Shown here: one piece after another, positions 1 to 6,320 of the stretch
Position numbering within the stretch: the first letter of the stretch is position 1
Layout: each line of letters opens with the position of its first letter
Notes under the pieces: generated by a model
The model's input: only the letters and a program-made list of their open reading frames with translations
Database searches by the model: none
Told to the model about the DNA's origin: nothing
Source: an uncultured Alphaproteobacteria bacterium
GTDB taxonomy: Bacteria; Pseudomonadota; Alphaproteobacteria; CAAHEQ01; UBA3637
DNA length: 9,229 nt
Assembly: GCA_937935995.1 (NCBI GenBank)
Contig: CALGXF010000068.1
Span: forward strand, 1 to 9,229
Direction: 5' to 3'
Translations under genes and position numbers: made by a program

Positions 1-20
1 CCCCCCGGTATATTGTCGAA

Positions 21-57
21 TGGGATAATTTTCCTTGTTTGACAAACATTTATCCCA
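21..57. repeat. Inverted repeat upstream of the pilin-like gene
   Basis: Two perfect 8-base arms, TGGGATAA at 21-28 and TTATCCCA at 50-57, face each other. Inside them a second pair, TGTTT (36-40) and AAACA (44-48), surrounds GAC. The nested symmetry could be an operator or an RNA hairpin. No U-tract follows, so it is not a convincing terminator. The inner pair includes a TTGACA hexamer (39-44), but no -10 box lies at the right distance. The role is unknown. Confidence 0.35.
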
Positions 58-102
58 CTAAACAGGGGTATCTTTCTGATTTTAACTCATTTAAACTAAA
101 GG

Positions 103-126
103 GCATAAAACCATGGTGTTTTATGC
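103..126 (+). promoter_or_regulatory. Stem-loop in the 5' region of the pilin-like gene
   Basis: GCATAAAAC (103-111) and GTTTTATGC (118-126) form a perfect 9-base stem closed by a 6-base loop, about 60 bases before the start codon at 187. There is no U-tract, so a transcript leader structure or protein-binding palindrome is more likely than a terminator. I found no confident sigma-70 promoter in 1-186, so whether the stem is transcribed is not known. Confidence 0.35.
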
Positions 127-186
127 GCCTTAAGCTATGACAACTTTCTTTATTTTGGGCTCTTAATAAAGGAAAGGAAAAATTCA

Positions 187-2097
187 ATGACACATCTTCA
201 TTCACAAACAAAAAAACACACCCAAAAAATTTGGACGCGCTTGATTGGCGTTTCCAACGGCTGGGCATCCACCTACACTTCATCCCGCGTAGGAATGAAT
301 TCAACAAATGGAGCGGACACATCAAAGAAAGGGTCGCCCCGAGCCCCCGCAACATGCAGGGCGACCCTTGGGAATTTAGGTCGATTGTTCCACCGGATGC
401 ATTCACCGGCCGGGGCGTTGTCAGATAAACGTATCGGCGGGGCGCCCTCCCGCGCCCTTTCGCCCCGCCGATGGGAAAAACAACATGGCCGAACATTGTT
501 GGAGATGCTGGCGGTTCTGGCGATTATCGGGGTGTTATCAATTACGGCCTTAGTCGGGTTTACCTATGCCATGAACAAACATCGGGCAAATGAGACGATT
601 TATGATGTCATGTTACGCGGAACAAATGTCCCCATGATTGACGAATATTACTTTAAAAAAGATGTTGGCCATGAATTCCGTTTTCCGGGACTACCCGGCA
701 ATGGGACACGGGGAACGTATTACCCGATGGTGACAAAAAAGGATACAGGGTCATCCTATTACGTCGAAGCCACAAATGTGACATACCGTGTGTGTGAATT
801 GATTTTAAAGATGAATCCGACGGATATTGATCAGATTGTCGTCGGAAATACGGTTTATACAGGCGACAGTGACATTTGCGGCAATGCAGATGGATTGGCA
901 ATGAAGTTCTGTTTTGGTTCGGACGGAGACGTTTGTGATGGCACCGGCGGTAGTGGTTCTGGTGGTACGAGTGGTTCCGGCGGGACAAGCGGTGGTGAAT
1001 CGTCCGGTGGTTCGGGCAGCAATCCGGATTTATGCGCTGGCATTATTCCGACAACAGACTGCAGTCTGACAGCAGATGTTCACGATGAAAACGGTTGTGT
1101 GATTGTTCAAAAAGAAACATGTTCGGGAGATACGTATTGTTCTGTCAGTACATGTGAACCATGTCCGGCCGCGGAAACTTGTGACGGAGAAAGTTGTTGT
1201 GCTTTGACGGGGCCGGAGGATGTGTGTGGTCGTCCGACAAAAGAAGTCGGAACAATAACTATTTTGATTGACGAAGCCTTGAATGAACATGGCTGTTGTT
1301 ATCATCCGGGAACGACGCAAGAAAGTTGTTCGTTAAATCCGATTACGCCGCCAAAATGTACACCGACGTGTGATGGAACATGTCAAAGTGACGGAACGTG
1401 TCGTCCAAATTGTGAAAACGGATTTACATATAATGAAACGGCGGGTCAATGTTGTGAAGAGTTAACGGCAACAGAATGTCAGACGGTGACTGAGGCCACA
1501 AGCGGAACTTGTCCGACATTAACAAATGCAGAGGATGGAACCACCTGTACGACAACCGATAATCAGTCCGGGACATGTCAAGAGGGAAGTTGTGCTTTAG
1601 GCTGTAATGTCGATACGCAACACGAATGTACCAACGGAACTGATACGTGGTGTTGTGAAATCGGGCAAGCATGTGGAACGACGAATGGTCAATGTAATGC
1701 ATGTAATGCGGCTTCGGCAGAAAACAACGAAACGCTTTGTAAAAATTGTGGATGGGATTGGGTTTATGATACGTTTTCCGGCGGCGTCCCATATTATGAT
1801 CAGAAATGCGGCGGAACTAAATGGTGTCAGGCCAGATATGGCAGCGGAACATGGGAAGTTATGCAACAAAACGGTGATTTTTATTTTTACGCATGTGCCG
1901 GAGATGCTTATTGCCAAGATGAATATGGTGCGGGCACGTGGGGCTTACAGAAAATGGATCCTTCTCAAGACTTAATTTGGTACGGATGTACCGGAGATGA
2001 TTATTGTCAAGCCACCGGGATGGGAGGATGTTGGGTTCAAGATCCTTACGGAGACGATAGCGGAACATATGTTTCCTACGGATGCGGGGCATGTTAA
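187..2097 (+). CDS. Prepilin-like, cysteine-rich surface or secreted protein
   Basis: A 636-residue protein starting at ATG 187, supported by a GGAAAGG ribosome site at 171-177. Residues 101-106 (G|RTLLE) form a type IV prepilin cleavage site with the conserved Glu at +5, followed by a hydrophobic helix to about residue 123. Residues 125-250 resemble a short pilin globular domain. Residues 252-278 are a Gly/Ser/Thr linker. The rest is a Cys-rich tail, with about 48 Cys in the mature protein, ending in three related repeats (539-636). By family knowledge a prepilin peptidase would cut after G101 and the helix would anchor the protein in the inner membrane or a pilus-like fibre; the tail should then be disulfide-bonded outside the cytoplasm. 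Oddities are Arg at +1 and a 101-residue leader. ATG 397 or TTG 418 would give leaders of about 31 or 24 residues, but neither has a good ribosome site. The ligand or function is unknown. A terminator follows. Confidence 0.8.
   Translation: MTHLHSQTKKHTQKIWTRLIGVSNGWASTYTSSRVGMNSTNGADTSKKGSPRAPATCRATLGNLGRLFHRMHSPAGALSDKRIGGAPSRALSPRRWEKQHGRTLLEMLAVLAIIGVLSITALVGFTYAMNKHRANETIYDVMLRGTNVPMIDEYYFKKDVGHEFRFPGLPGNGTRGTYYPMVTKKDTGSSYYVEATNVTYRVCELILKMNPTDIDQIVVGNTVYTGDSDICGNADGLAMKFCFGSDGDVCDGTGGSGSGGTSGSGGTSGGESSGGSGSNPDLCAGIIPTTDCSLTADVHDENGCVIVQKETCSGDTYCSVSTCEPCPAAETCDGESCCALTGPEDVCGRPTKEVGTITILIDEALNEHGCCYHPGTTQESCSLNPITPPKCTPTCDGTCQSDGTCRPNCENGFTYNETAGQCCEELTATECQTVTEATSGTCPTLTNAEDGTTCTTTDNQSGTCQEGSCALGCNVDTQHECTNGTDTWCCEIGQACGTTNGQCNACNAASAENNETLCKNCGWDWVYDTFSGGVPYYDQKCGGTKWCQARYGSGTWEVMQQNGDFYFYACAGDAYCQDEYGAGTWGLQKMDPSQDLIWYGCTGDDYCQATGMGGCWVQDPYGDDSGTYVSYGCGAC
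329..369. repeat. Inverted repeat 1 within the leader of the pilin-like gene
   Basis: AAGGGTCGCCC (329-339) and GGGCGACCCTT (359-369) are perfect 11-base complements separated by 19 bases. The pair lies inside the translated leader of the prepilin-like gene, in a GC-rich patch unlike the rest of the gene. It may be half of a palindromic insertion element. Confidence 0.55.
433..472. repeat. Inverted repeat 2 within the leader of the pilin-like gene
   Basis: ATCGGCGGGGCG (433-444) and CGCCCCGCCGAT (461-472) are perfect 12-base complements around a 16-base loop. The repeat ends 14 bases before the Gly codon of the prepilin cleavage site. As RNA it would be a very stable hairpin inside the coding sequence. 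Confidence 0.6.
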
Positions 2098-2100
2098 ATT

Positions 2101-2127
2101 AAAAGGAGTCAACCGGCTCCTTTTTTT
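2101..2127 (+). terminator. Rho-independent terminator after the pilin-like gene
   Basis: AAAAGGAGTC (2101-2110) pairs with GGCTCCTTTT (2115-2124), with one G-U pair and an AACC loop, and runs into seven T residues (2121-2127). It starts four bases after the stop codon and separates the pilin-like gene from mnmA. Confidence 0.88.
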
Positions 2128-2128
2128 A

Positions 2129-2157
2129 TTGTCTTTATTAAAAAATTAAAGTATCTT
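2129..2157 (+). promoter_or_regulatory. Probable sigma-70 promoter of mnmA
   Basis: TTGTCT (2129-2134) and TATCTT (2152-2157) are separated by 17 bases in AT-rich DNA directly after the terminator. Transcription would begin near 2164, giving a short leader. An AGGAG ribosome site lies at 2174-2178. Confidence 0.55.
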
Positions 2158-2180
2158 ATAAAAAATTTGAAACAGGAGTT

Positions 2181-3275
2181 ATGTTTTCTATGTCTTCCAC
2201 AGTTATTGTCGGTTTAAGCGGCGGTGTTGATTCTTCTTTAGCCGCTTTGCTTTTAAAAGAACGAGGTTATCATGTTATCGGTGTGTCCATGTCGATTTAC
2301 AATCAAGACATTCCGAACCTGATGCCGGCCGGCAATTCGTGTTATGGCCCGGAAGAAAAACAAGACATTAAAGATATTCAAAAATTCGGGGATAAAATCG
2401 GAATTGAAACGCATGTTTTTGATTGTTCCGAAGATTATAAACGACTCGTTTTATCTTATTTCAAAGAAGAATATCAACACGGGCGGACGCCTAATCCTTG
2501 CGTTAAATGCAACGCTGTCATGAAATTCGGACTGTTGGGGCAAAAAGCCAAAGAAGCCGGCATTTCTTATGATTATTTTGCGACAGGACATTATGCGCGC
2601 ATCGAAAATGAAAATGGCCGATTTTTGCTGAAAAAAGGGATAGAAGAGAAAAAAGATCAAAGTTATTTTCTGTATCGGCTGACTCAAGAGCAACTGGCAC
2701 ATACGCTTTTCCCGTTAGGAACGTTTACCAAAGCACAAACGCGCGCCCTCGCACAGCAAAAAGGGTTGGATGTTTATGACAAGCCCGACAGCCAAGATTT
2801 TTATTCGGGTGATTACAATGATTTGCTTCAATTTCCGCCGAAACAAGGCGTCATCATGCACATCAACGGTCAAGTTTTAGGCAAACACATGGGTTACTGG
2901 CATTATACAATCGGCCAACGCAAAGGGCTGGGCATCGCCTATCCGGAACCTTTGTTCGTGCTGGACATCGACGCGCATCGCAATATTGTTTATGTCGGAA
3001 CGGCTCAAGATACTCAAAAGAAAGATGTTTTTGTGACGGATTTAGCATGGATTGCCTTTGACGGCACACCTGACAAACCGTTTAAAGCTTTTGCCAAACA
3101 ACGTTCGGCAGCCCAACCGGCTCCCGTCACGGCTTACCCTGTTGCTCACGGATTGCGCGTTGTTTATGATGAACCGCAAAAATCATTTACGCCGGGGCAA
3201 TCTTTGGTTTTATACCAAAATGACGTCGTTTTAGGCGGCGGCATCATTACAAAAGAAAACGCAACTGACAGTTAA
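2181..3275 (+). CDS. mnmA: tRNA-uridine 2-sulfurtransferase MnmA, variant lacking the second catalytic Cys
   Basis: MnmA adds sulfur to C2 of U34 in the tRNAs for Lys, Glu and Gln, using ATP and a sulfur relay. Numbering from ATG 2181 (364 residues), the PP-loop SGGVDSS is at 13-19, PNPCVKCN at 104-111, ATGHYAR at 134-140, DQSYF at 159-163 and GQRKGLG at 245-251. The length is usual for the family. The AGGAG site ends only 2 bases before ATG 2181 but 11 before ATG 2190, and the second start (MSSTVIVG) matches the usual family N-terminus, so 2190 is a good alternative. The segment that normally reads DSQDICF or STGICF is DSQDFYSGDY here (203-212), so Tyr208 replaces the second active-site Cys. 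Cys54, Cys107 and Cys110 remain. I recall related MnmA proteins with a CYGP motif that also lack this Cys, so this is probably a subfamily rather than a broken gene. The gene appears monocistronic. Confidence 0.93.
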   Translation: MFSMSSTVIVGLSGGVDSSLAALLLKERGYHVIGVSMSIYNQDIPNLMPAGNSCYGPEEKQDIKDIQKFGDKIGIETHVFDCSEDYKRLVLSYFKEEYQHGRTPNPCVKCNAVMKFGLLGQKAKEAGISYDYFATGHYARIENENGRFLLKKGIEEKKDQSYFLYRLTQEQLAHTLFPLGTFTKAQTRALAQQKGLDVYDKPDSQDFYSGDYNDLLQFPPKQGVIMHINGQVLGKHMGYWHYTIGQRKGLGIAYPEPLFVLDIDAHRNIVYVGTAQDTQKKDVFVTDLAWIAFDGTPDKPFKAFAKQRSAAQPAPVTAYPVAHGLRVVYDEPQKSFTPGQSLVLYQNDVVLGGGIITKENATDS

Positions 3276-3282
3276 CCGTAAA

Positions 3283-3324
3283 TCCGGTGCCGGTAGAACA
3301 CTCGATATTTGCGACCGCACCGGA
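3283..3324. repeat. Inverted repeat downstream of mnmA
   Basis: TCCGGTGC (3283-3290) and GCACCGGA (3317-3324) are perfect 8-base complements around a 26-base loop, starting 8 bases after the mnmA stop. No U-tract follows, so it is at best a weak or Rho-assisted terminator or an mRNA 3'-end stabiliser. Confidence 0.35.
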
Positions 3325-3360
3325 CAGACAACACATACACATTTCCATTATAAAAACTTC

Positions 3361-3389
3361 TTGCAATTATGCCGAATTTGGTGTATGTA
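3361..3389 (+). promoter_or_regulatory. Probable sigma-70 promoter of the rplY operon
   Basis: TTGCAA (3361-3366) and TATGTA (3384-3389) are 17 bases apart. Initiation near 3396 would start the transcript at the folded leader that precedes rplY, which supports the assignment. Confidence 0.5.
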
Positions 3390-3395
3390 AAGAAC

Positions 3396-3443
3396 ACCTT
3401 TGGAAAAGGTCTGCCTTCCACCACCCCTGGAGGAGTTAGGCAG
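3396..3443 (+). promoter_or_regulatory. Structured mRNA leader of rplY, two adjacent hairpins
   Basis: Hairpin A pairs ACCTT (3396-3400) with AAGGT (3406-3410). Hairpin B directly follows: CTGCCT (3411-3416) pairs with AGGCAG (3438-3443), then TCC (3417-3419) with GGA (3432-3434) and CCA (3421-3423) with TGG (3428-3430), around a CCCC loop. The L25 gene of E. coli is known to be autoregulated through its leader, so feedback control is a reasonable guess. I could not recognise a 5S rRNA loop E mimic here. The ribosome site AAGGA (3456-3460) lies just outside the fold. Confidence 0.45.
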
Positions 3444-3468
3444 TTAACATTAAATAAGGAATATAAAA

Positions 3469-4116
3469 ATGGCAAATATGATTGAAATCAAAGCTGTAAA
3501 ACGTGAAAAGGCTGGTAAGGGGGCCTCCCGTGCTATTCGTCGCACAGGGTTTGTTCCCACAGTGATTTACGGCGACAAAAAAGCGCCCGTTTTGTGCTCT
3601 ATCGAAGAAAAAATTCTGGTTGCACTCTTAAACAAATCCGGTTTCTGGACACACCAATTCGAAATTGATGTAGATGGTGAAAAATTCCGTACGGTTTGTC
3701 AAGACGTTCAATTCCACCCGGTTTCGGATCGTCCGATTCATGCAGACTTCCTGCGCATTTCCAAAAATGCAAAACTGGTTATGGACATTCCGTTACACTT
3801 TGTCAACGAAGAAGTGGCTCCGGGCATCAAAGACGGTGGCGTGTTGAACGTTGTTCACCGGTCTTTGGAAGTTTCCTGTTCGCCGGATAACATTCCGGAA
3901 CATTTGGAATTGGATTTGGCCAACTTGGCAATGGGCGAAGGATTGACAACAAAAGATATCGTCTTGCCGGAAGGTGTTAAATTAGTCGATGACGAAGAAA
4001 TCACTGTTGTGACGATTGCGGAACCGGCTAAAGAAGAAGTTGAAGCGGCTCCGGCTCCTGTTGCTGAAGAAGCTGCAGCAGCGGAAGCTCCGAAGGCTGA
4101 AGAAGAAGGAAAATAA
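3469..4116 (+). CDS. rplY: 50S ribosomal protein L25, CTC type
   Basis: A 215-residue protein of the long L25/CTC/TL5 family. Residues 1 to about 95 are the 5S rRNA-binding domain, with GKGASRAIRRTGFVPTVIYG at 17-36 and the conserved DVQFHPVSDRPIHADFLRI segment near 79-97. Residues about 100-185 match the C-terminal beta domain (PLHFVNEEVAPGIKDGG near its start). The final 28 residues are an Ala/Glu/Pro-rich acidic tail, common in this family in alphaproteobacteria. The protein binds 5S rRNA in the large subunit; in some bacteria CTC is also a general stress protein. AAGGA at 3456-3460 sits 8 bases before the ATG. The stop codon overlaps the pth start by one base (TAATG), indicating translational coupling. 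Confidence 0.96.
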   Translation: MANMIEIKAVKREKAGKGASRAIRRTGFVPTVIYGDKKAPVLCSIEEKILVALLNKSGFWTHQFEIDVDGEKFRTVCQDVQFHPVSDRPIHADFLRISKNAKLVMDIPLHFVNEEVAPGIKDGGVLNVVHRSLEVSCSPDNIPEHLELDLANLAMGEGLTTKDIVLPEGVKLVDDEEITVVTIAEPAKEEVEAAPAPVAEEAAAAEAPKAEEEGK

Positions 4117-4673
4117 TGTTTCTTGTGGTCGGTCTCGGCAATCCTTCAAAGGAATACGCATTCAACCGCCACAATGTTGGATTTATGGCGGCGGACACAT
4201 GTGCCCGCCGCTTTCCTTTTAATGATTTTAAATCCAAACATCAAGGCTTATTGGCCGAAGGTGAAATCAACGGTCAAAAAACACTTTTGTTAAAACCGCA
4301 GACATACATGAATTTATCGGGGCAGTCGGTCGGTGCTGTCGCGCGTTTTTATAAAATAGCCCCCGAAAACATTATCGTTTTTCATGACGATTTGGATTTA
4401 AAACCATTGGATGTTCGTGTGAAGCAAGGGGGAAGCCCCGGCGGACACAACGGGTTAAAGAGCATTGATGCCGCTATCGGAAATATGTATTGGCGCGTCC
4501 GAGTCGGCATCGGGCATCCCGGAGACAAAGCGATGGTTGCTGATTATGTCCTGTCCAACTTTTCGAAACAGGAATTAACGGAGTTAGATGGTTTATTGGA
4601 TAAGCTGGTTGACAATTTGCCGCTCTTAATGGCCGGTGATGCAGGCGCTTATCGAGCAAAAATAGGAGAATAA
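4116..4673 (+). CDS. pth: Peptidyl-tRNA hydrolase
   Basis: Pth cleaves the ester bond of peptidyl-tRNA released from stalled ribosomes and so recycles tRNA in the cytoplasm. The protein has 185 residues, the normal length. GLGNP is at 6-10, the catalytic His is H19 in NRHNVGF, KPQTYMNLSG (60-69) carries N66, HDDLD (90-94) carries D91, and GGSPGGHNGLKS (105-116) carries N112; these align with the E. coli residues N10, H20, N68, D93 and N114. The gene overlaps the rplY stop by one base, its ribosome site lies in the end of rplY, and it is followed after one base by ychF. The rplY-pth-ychF order is widespread in alphaproteobacteria. Confidence 0.97.
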   Translation: MFLVVGLGNPSKEYAFNRHNVGFMAADTCARRFPFNDFKSKHQGLLAEGEINGQKTLLLKPQTYMNLSGQSVGAVARFYKIAPENIIVFHDDLDLKPLDVRVKQGGSPGGHNGLKSIDAAIGNMYWRVRVGIGHPGDKAMVADYVLSNFSKQELTELDGLLDKLVDNLPLLMAGDAGAYRAKIGE

Positions 4674-4674
4674 A

Positions 4675-5778
4675 ATGGGGTTTAATTGTGGAATTGTCGG
4701 TTTGCCGAATGTCGGAAAATCAACGCTTTTCAATGCATTAACGCAAACTGTAGCGGCTCAGGCAGCCAATTACCCGTTTTGTACCATTGAACCCAACGTC
4801 GGCCGCGTCGCCGTACCGGATAACCGTTTGACAGAATTGCAACGAATCGATAAATCCGAAAAAATTGTCCCGACACAATTAGAGTTTGTTGACATTGCCG
4901 GATTGGTTCGCGGTGCTTCCAAAGGAGAAGGATTGGGCAACCAATTTTTAGGCAATATTCGGGAAGTCGACGCCATTATCCATGTTTTGCGCTGTTTTGA
5001 AAATGATGATATTACGCATGTCGAAGGGTCTATTGATCCCGTGCGTGATGCGGCAACGGTGGAAACGGAACTGATGATTGCGGATTTGGAAAGCTTGGAA
5101 CGGCGAATCGTCCCGTTACAGAAAAAAGCCCAAGCCGGCGATCGTGAGGCCAAAGCAATTGTTCCGATTATGGAATCGGCTCTGAAAGCGTTGCAAGACG
5201 GCAAACCGGCCCGTTCGGTTAAACCATCCGATCCAGAACAATTAAAATTATTTCATTCACTTTTTTTATTAACGGCCAAACCGGTTTTATATGTGTGTAA
5301 CGTTGATGAAGAATCGGCAGCAACCGGCAATGCTTATTCGGCGCAAGTCTTTGAATATGCAAAAGAAGAAGGCAATGATGCTGTTGTGATTTCGGCCGAA
5401 ATCGAGGCTCAAATTGCGGCGTTGACAGACCCGGAAGAACAAAAAGAATTCTTAAAAACGCTCGGACTTGAAGAAACAGGCTTGAATCGAATCATAAAAG
5501 CGGGTTATAATCTATTAAGTTTGTTAACGTTTTTCACATCCGGGCCGAAAGAAGCCCATGCTTGGACGGTTCACAAAGGAGATTTAGCGCCTCAGGCGGC
5601 CGGTGTTATTCACTCGGATTTTGAAAAAGGGTTTATTCGGGCTGAAGTCGTTTCCTATGCCGATTACGTTGCTTGCGGGGGCGAAACCAAAGCAAGGGAA
5701 ACGGGGAAGCTTCGGACGGAAGGAAAAGGATACGTTATGCAAGACGGAGATGTGGTTCACTTCTTGTTTAACGTCTAG
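4675..5778 (+). CDS. ychF: Ribosome-binding ATPase YchF (OLA1 family)
   Basis: A 367-residue Obg-related P-loop NTPase, the usual length. The G1 loop is GLPNVGKST (9-17) and G3 is DIAGLV (73-78). The usual NKxD of G4 is replaced by NVDE (209-212), the feature that makes this family prefer ATP to GTP. A coiled-coil insertion occupies about residues 125-205 and a C-terminal TGS domain ends the protein (about 283-367, with ARETGKLRTEGKGYVMQDGD). YchF associates with ribosomes and is linked to stress tolerance and start-codon selection in E. coli. The AGGAG ribosome site is inside the end of pth, one base separates the two genes, and they should be cotranscribed. Confidence 0.97.
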   Translation: MGFNCGIVGLPNVGKSTLFNALTQTVAAQAANYPFCTIEPNVGRVAVPDNRLTELQRIDKSEKIVPTQLEFVDIAGLVRGASKGEGLGNQFLGNIREVDAIIHVLRCFENDDITHVEGSIDPVRDAATVETELMIADLESLERRIVPLQKKAQAGDREAKAIVPIMESALKALQDGKPARSVKPSDPEQLKLFHSLFLLTAKPVLYVCNVDEESAATGNAYSAQVFEYAKEEGNDAVVISAEIEAQIAALTDPEEQKEFLKTLGLEETGLNRIIKAGYNLLSLLTFFTSGPKEAHAWTVHKGDLAPQAAGVIHSDFEKGFIRAEVVSYADYVACGGETKARETGKLRTEGKGYVMQDGDVVHFLFNV

Positions 5779-5793
5779 GAAAGGAGATATACA

Positions 5794-6231
5794 ATGCCGT
5801 TAGCGACATGGCGAGATAGTATGATGCTGGATTATCCACCGTTGGATGATGAGCATAAAGCATTTTTAAATGTCGTCAACCAAGCCTATATGGCGTCACA
5901 AGTCGACGATTTTCCAATGATTGAAAAAGTTTTTGAAAAATGTTACGACTACGCCCGAAATCACTTTTCTCATGAAGAAGGCATCATGGAACGCATCCAA
6001 TTTCCGGATATTGAAAACCACATGAAAAGCCATCAGGTTTTTATTCACAACGTTTCCGAAATGCGTCAACAATTTGATGTTGCGCCGTCTTTGGAGGAAA
6101 AACGCAAAATCTCCCAAAAACTGGCGAACTTTTTAAACGTTTGGCTGTTGGGTCATATCATGAGCCGGGATAAAATCCTAAAGCCCTACTTGATTCGGAT
6201 TAGAAACCTGCCCCCACGCATGAATTTCTGA
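5794..6231 (+). CDS. Bacteriohemerythrin, single-domain
   Basis: A 145-residue four-helix protein with all expected ligands of a non-haem di-iron O2-binding site: H21 (LDDEHK), H57 and E61 (HFSHE), H76 and H80 (ENHMKSH), and H121 and D126 (WLLGHIMSRD). The N-terminal Trp6 and the W117xxxHI motif are also typical. Single-domain hemerythrins store, deliver or sense oxygen in the cytoplasm of microaerobic and anaerobic bacteria. The start has a strong AAGGAG site (5781-5786), and the gene begins 15 bases after ychF, so it is probably the last gene of the rplY operon. No sensor, methyl-accepting or GGDEF domain is attached. No clear terminator follows, but a new promoter begins 33 bases downstream. 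Confidence 0.93.
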   Translation: MPLATWRDSMMLDYPPLDDEHKAFLNVVNQAYMASQVDDFPMIEKVFEKCYDYARNHFSHEEGIMERIQFPDIENHMKSHQVFIHNVSEMRQQFDVAPSLEEKRKISQKLANFLNVWLLGHIMSRDKILKPYLIRIRNLPPRMNF

Positions 6232-6264
6232 TTTTACTCAACCCGGCCGATAACTTCGAATTTC

Positions 6265-6293
6265 TTGACAAAAGACTTTTTCTTTGGTATCCT
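6265..6293 (+). promoter_or_regulatory. Strong sigma-70 promoter of the coiled-coil gene
   Basis: A consensus -35 box TTGACA (6265-6270) and a -10 box TATCCT (6288-6293) are 17 bases apart. Transcription would begin near 6300, only about 18 bases before the preferred start codon. Confidence 0.75.
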
Positions 6294-6303
6294 ATAAAGG
6301 TAT

Positions 6304-6320
6304 AAGGAGGGATGCTCATG
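6304..6320 (+). promoter_or_regulatory. Ribosome site that decides the start of the coiled-coil gene
   Basis: AAGGAGG at 6304-6310 is a near-perfect Shine-Dalgarno. It is one base from ATG 6312, too close, but seven bases from ATG 6318, which is optimal. The later ATG is therefore chosen. Confidence 0.8.

Noticed and set aside
39..44. TTGACA as the -35 box of the pilin-like gene
   Set aside because: No -10 box lies 16-18 bases downstream; the nearest TATCTT (69-74) is 24 bases away.
231..428. A second forward open frame of 65 codons inside the leader of the pilin-like gene
   Set aside because: It has no ribosome site and overlaps the supported frame in GC-rich DNA, where stop codons are rare. 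Kept only as a hint that the DNA rather than the protein is conserved.
427..435. AAACGTATC shared between the leader of the first gene and the reverse strand at the right edge (9221-9229)
   Set aside because: Nine bases only, read in different frames in the two proteins, and the flanks do not match.
5781..5796. Ribosome site resembling the phage T7 gene 10 site used in cloning vectors
   Set aside because: The match (AAGGAGATATACA) is short, the surrounding sequence is a natural gene junction, and no other vector sequence is seen, so it is a coincidence.
6232..6264. Terminator after the hemerythrin gene
   Set aside because: No stem followed by a U-tract can be drawn in this short gap.
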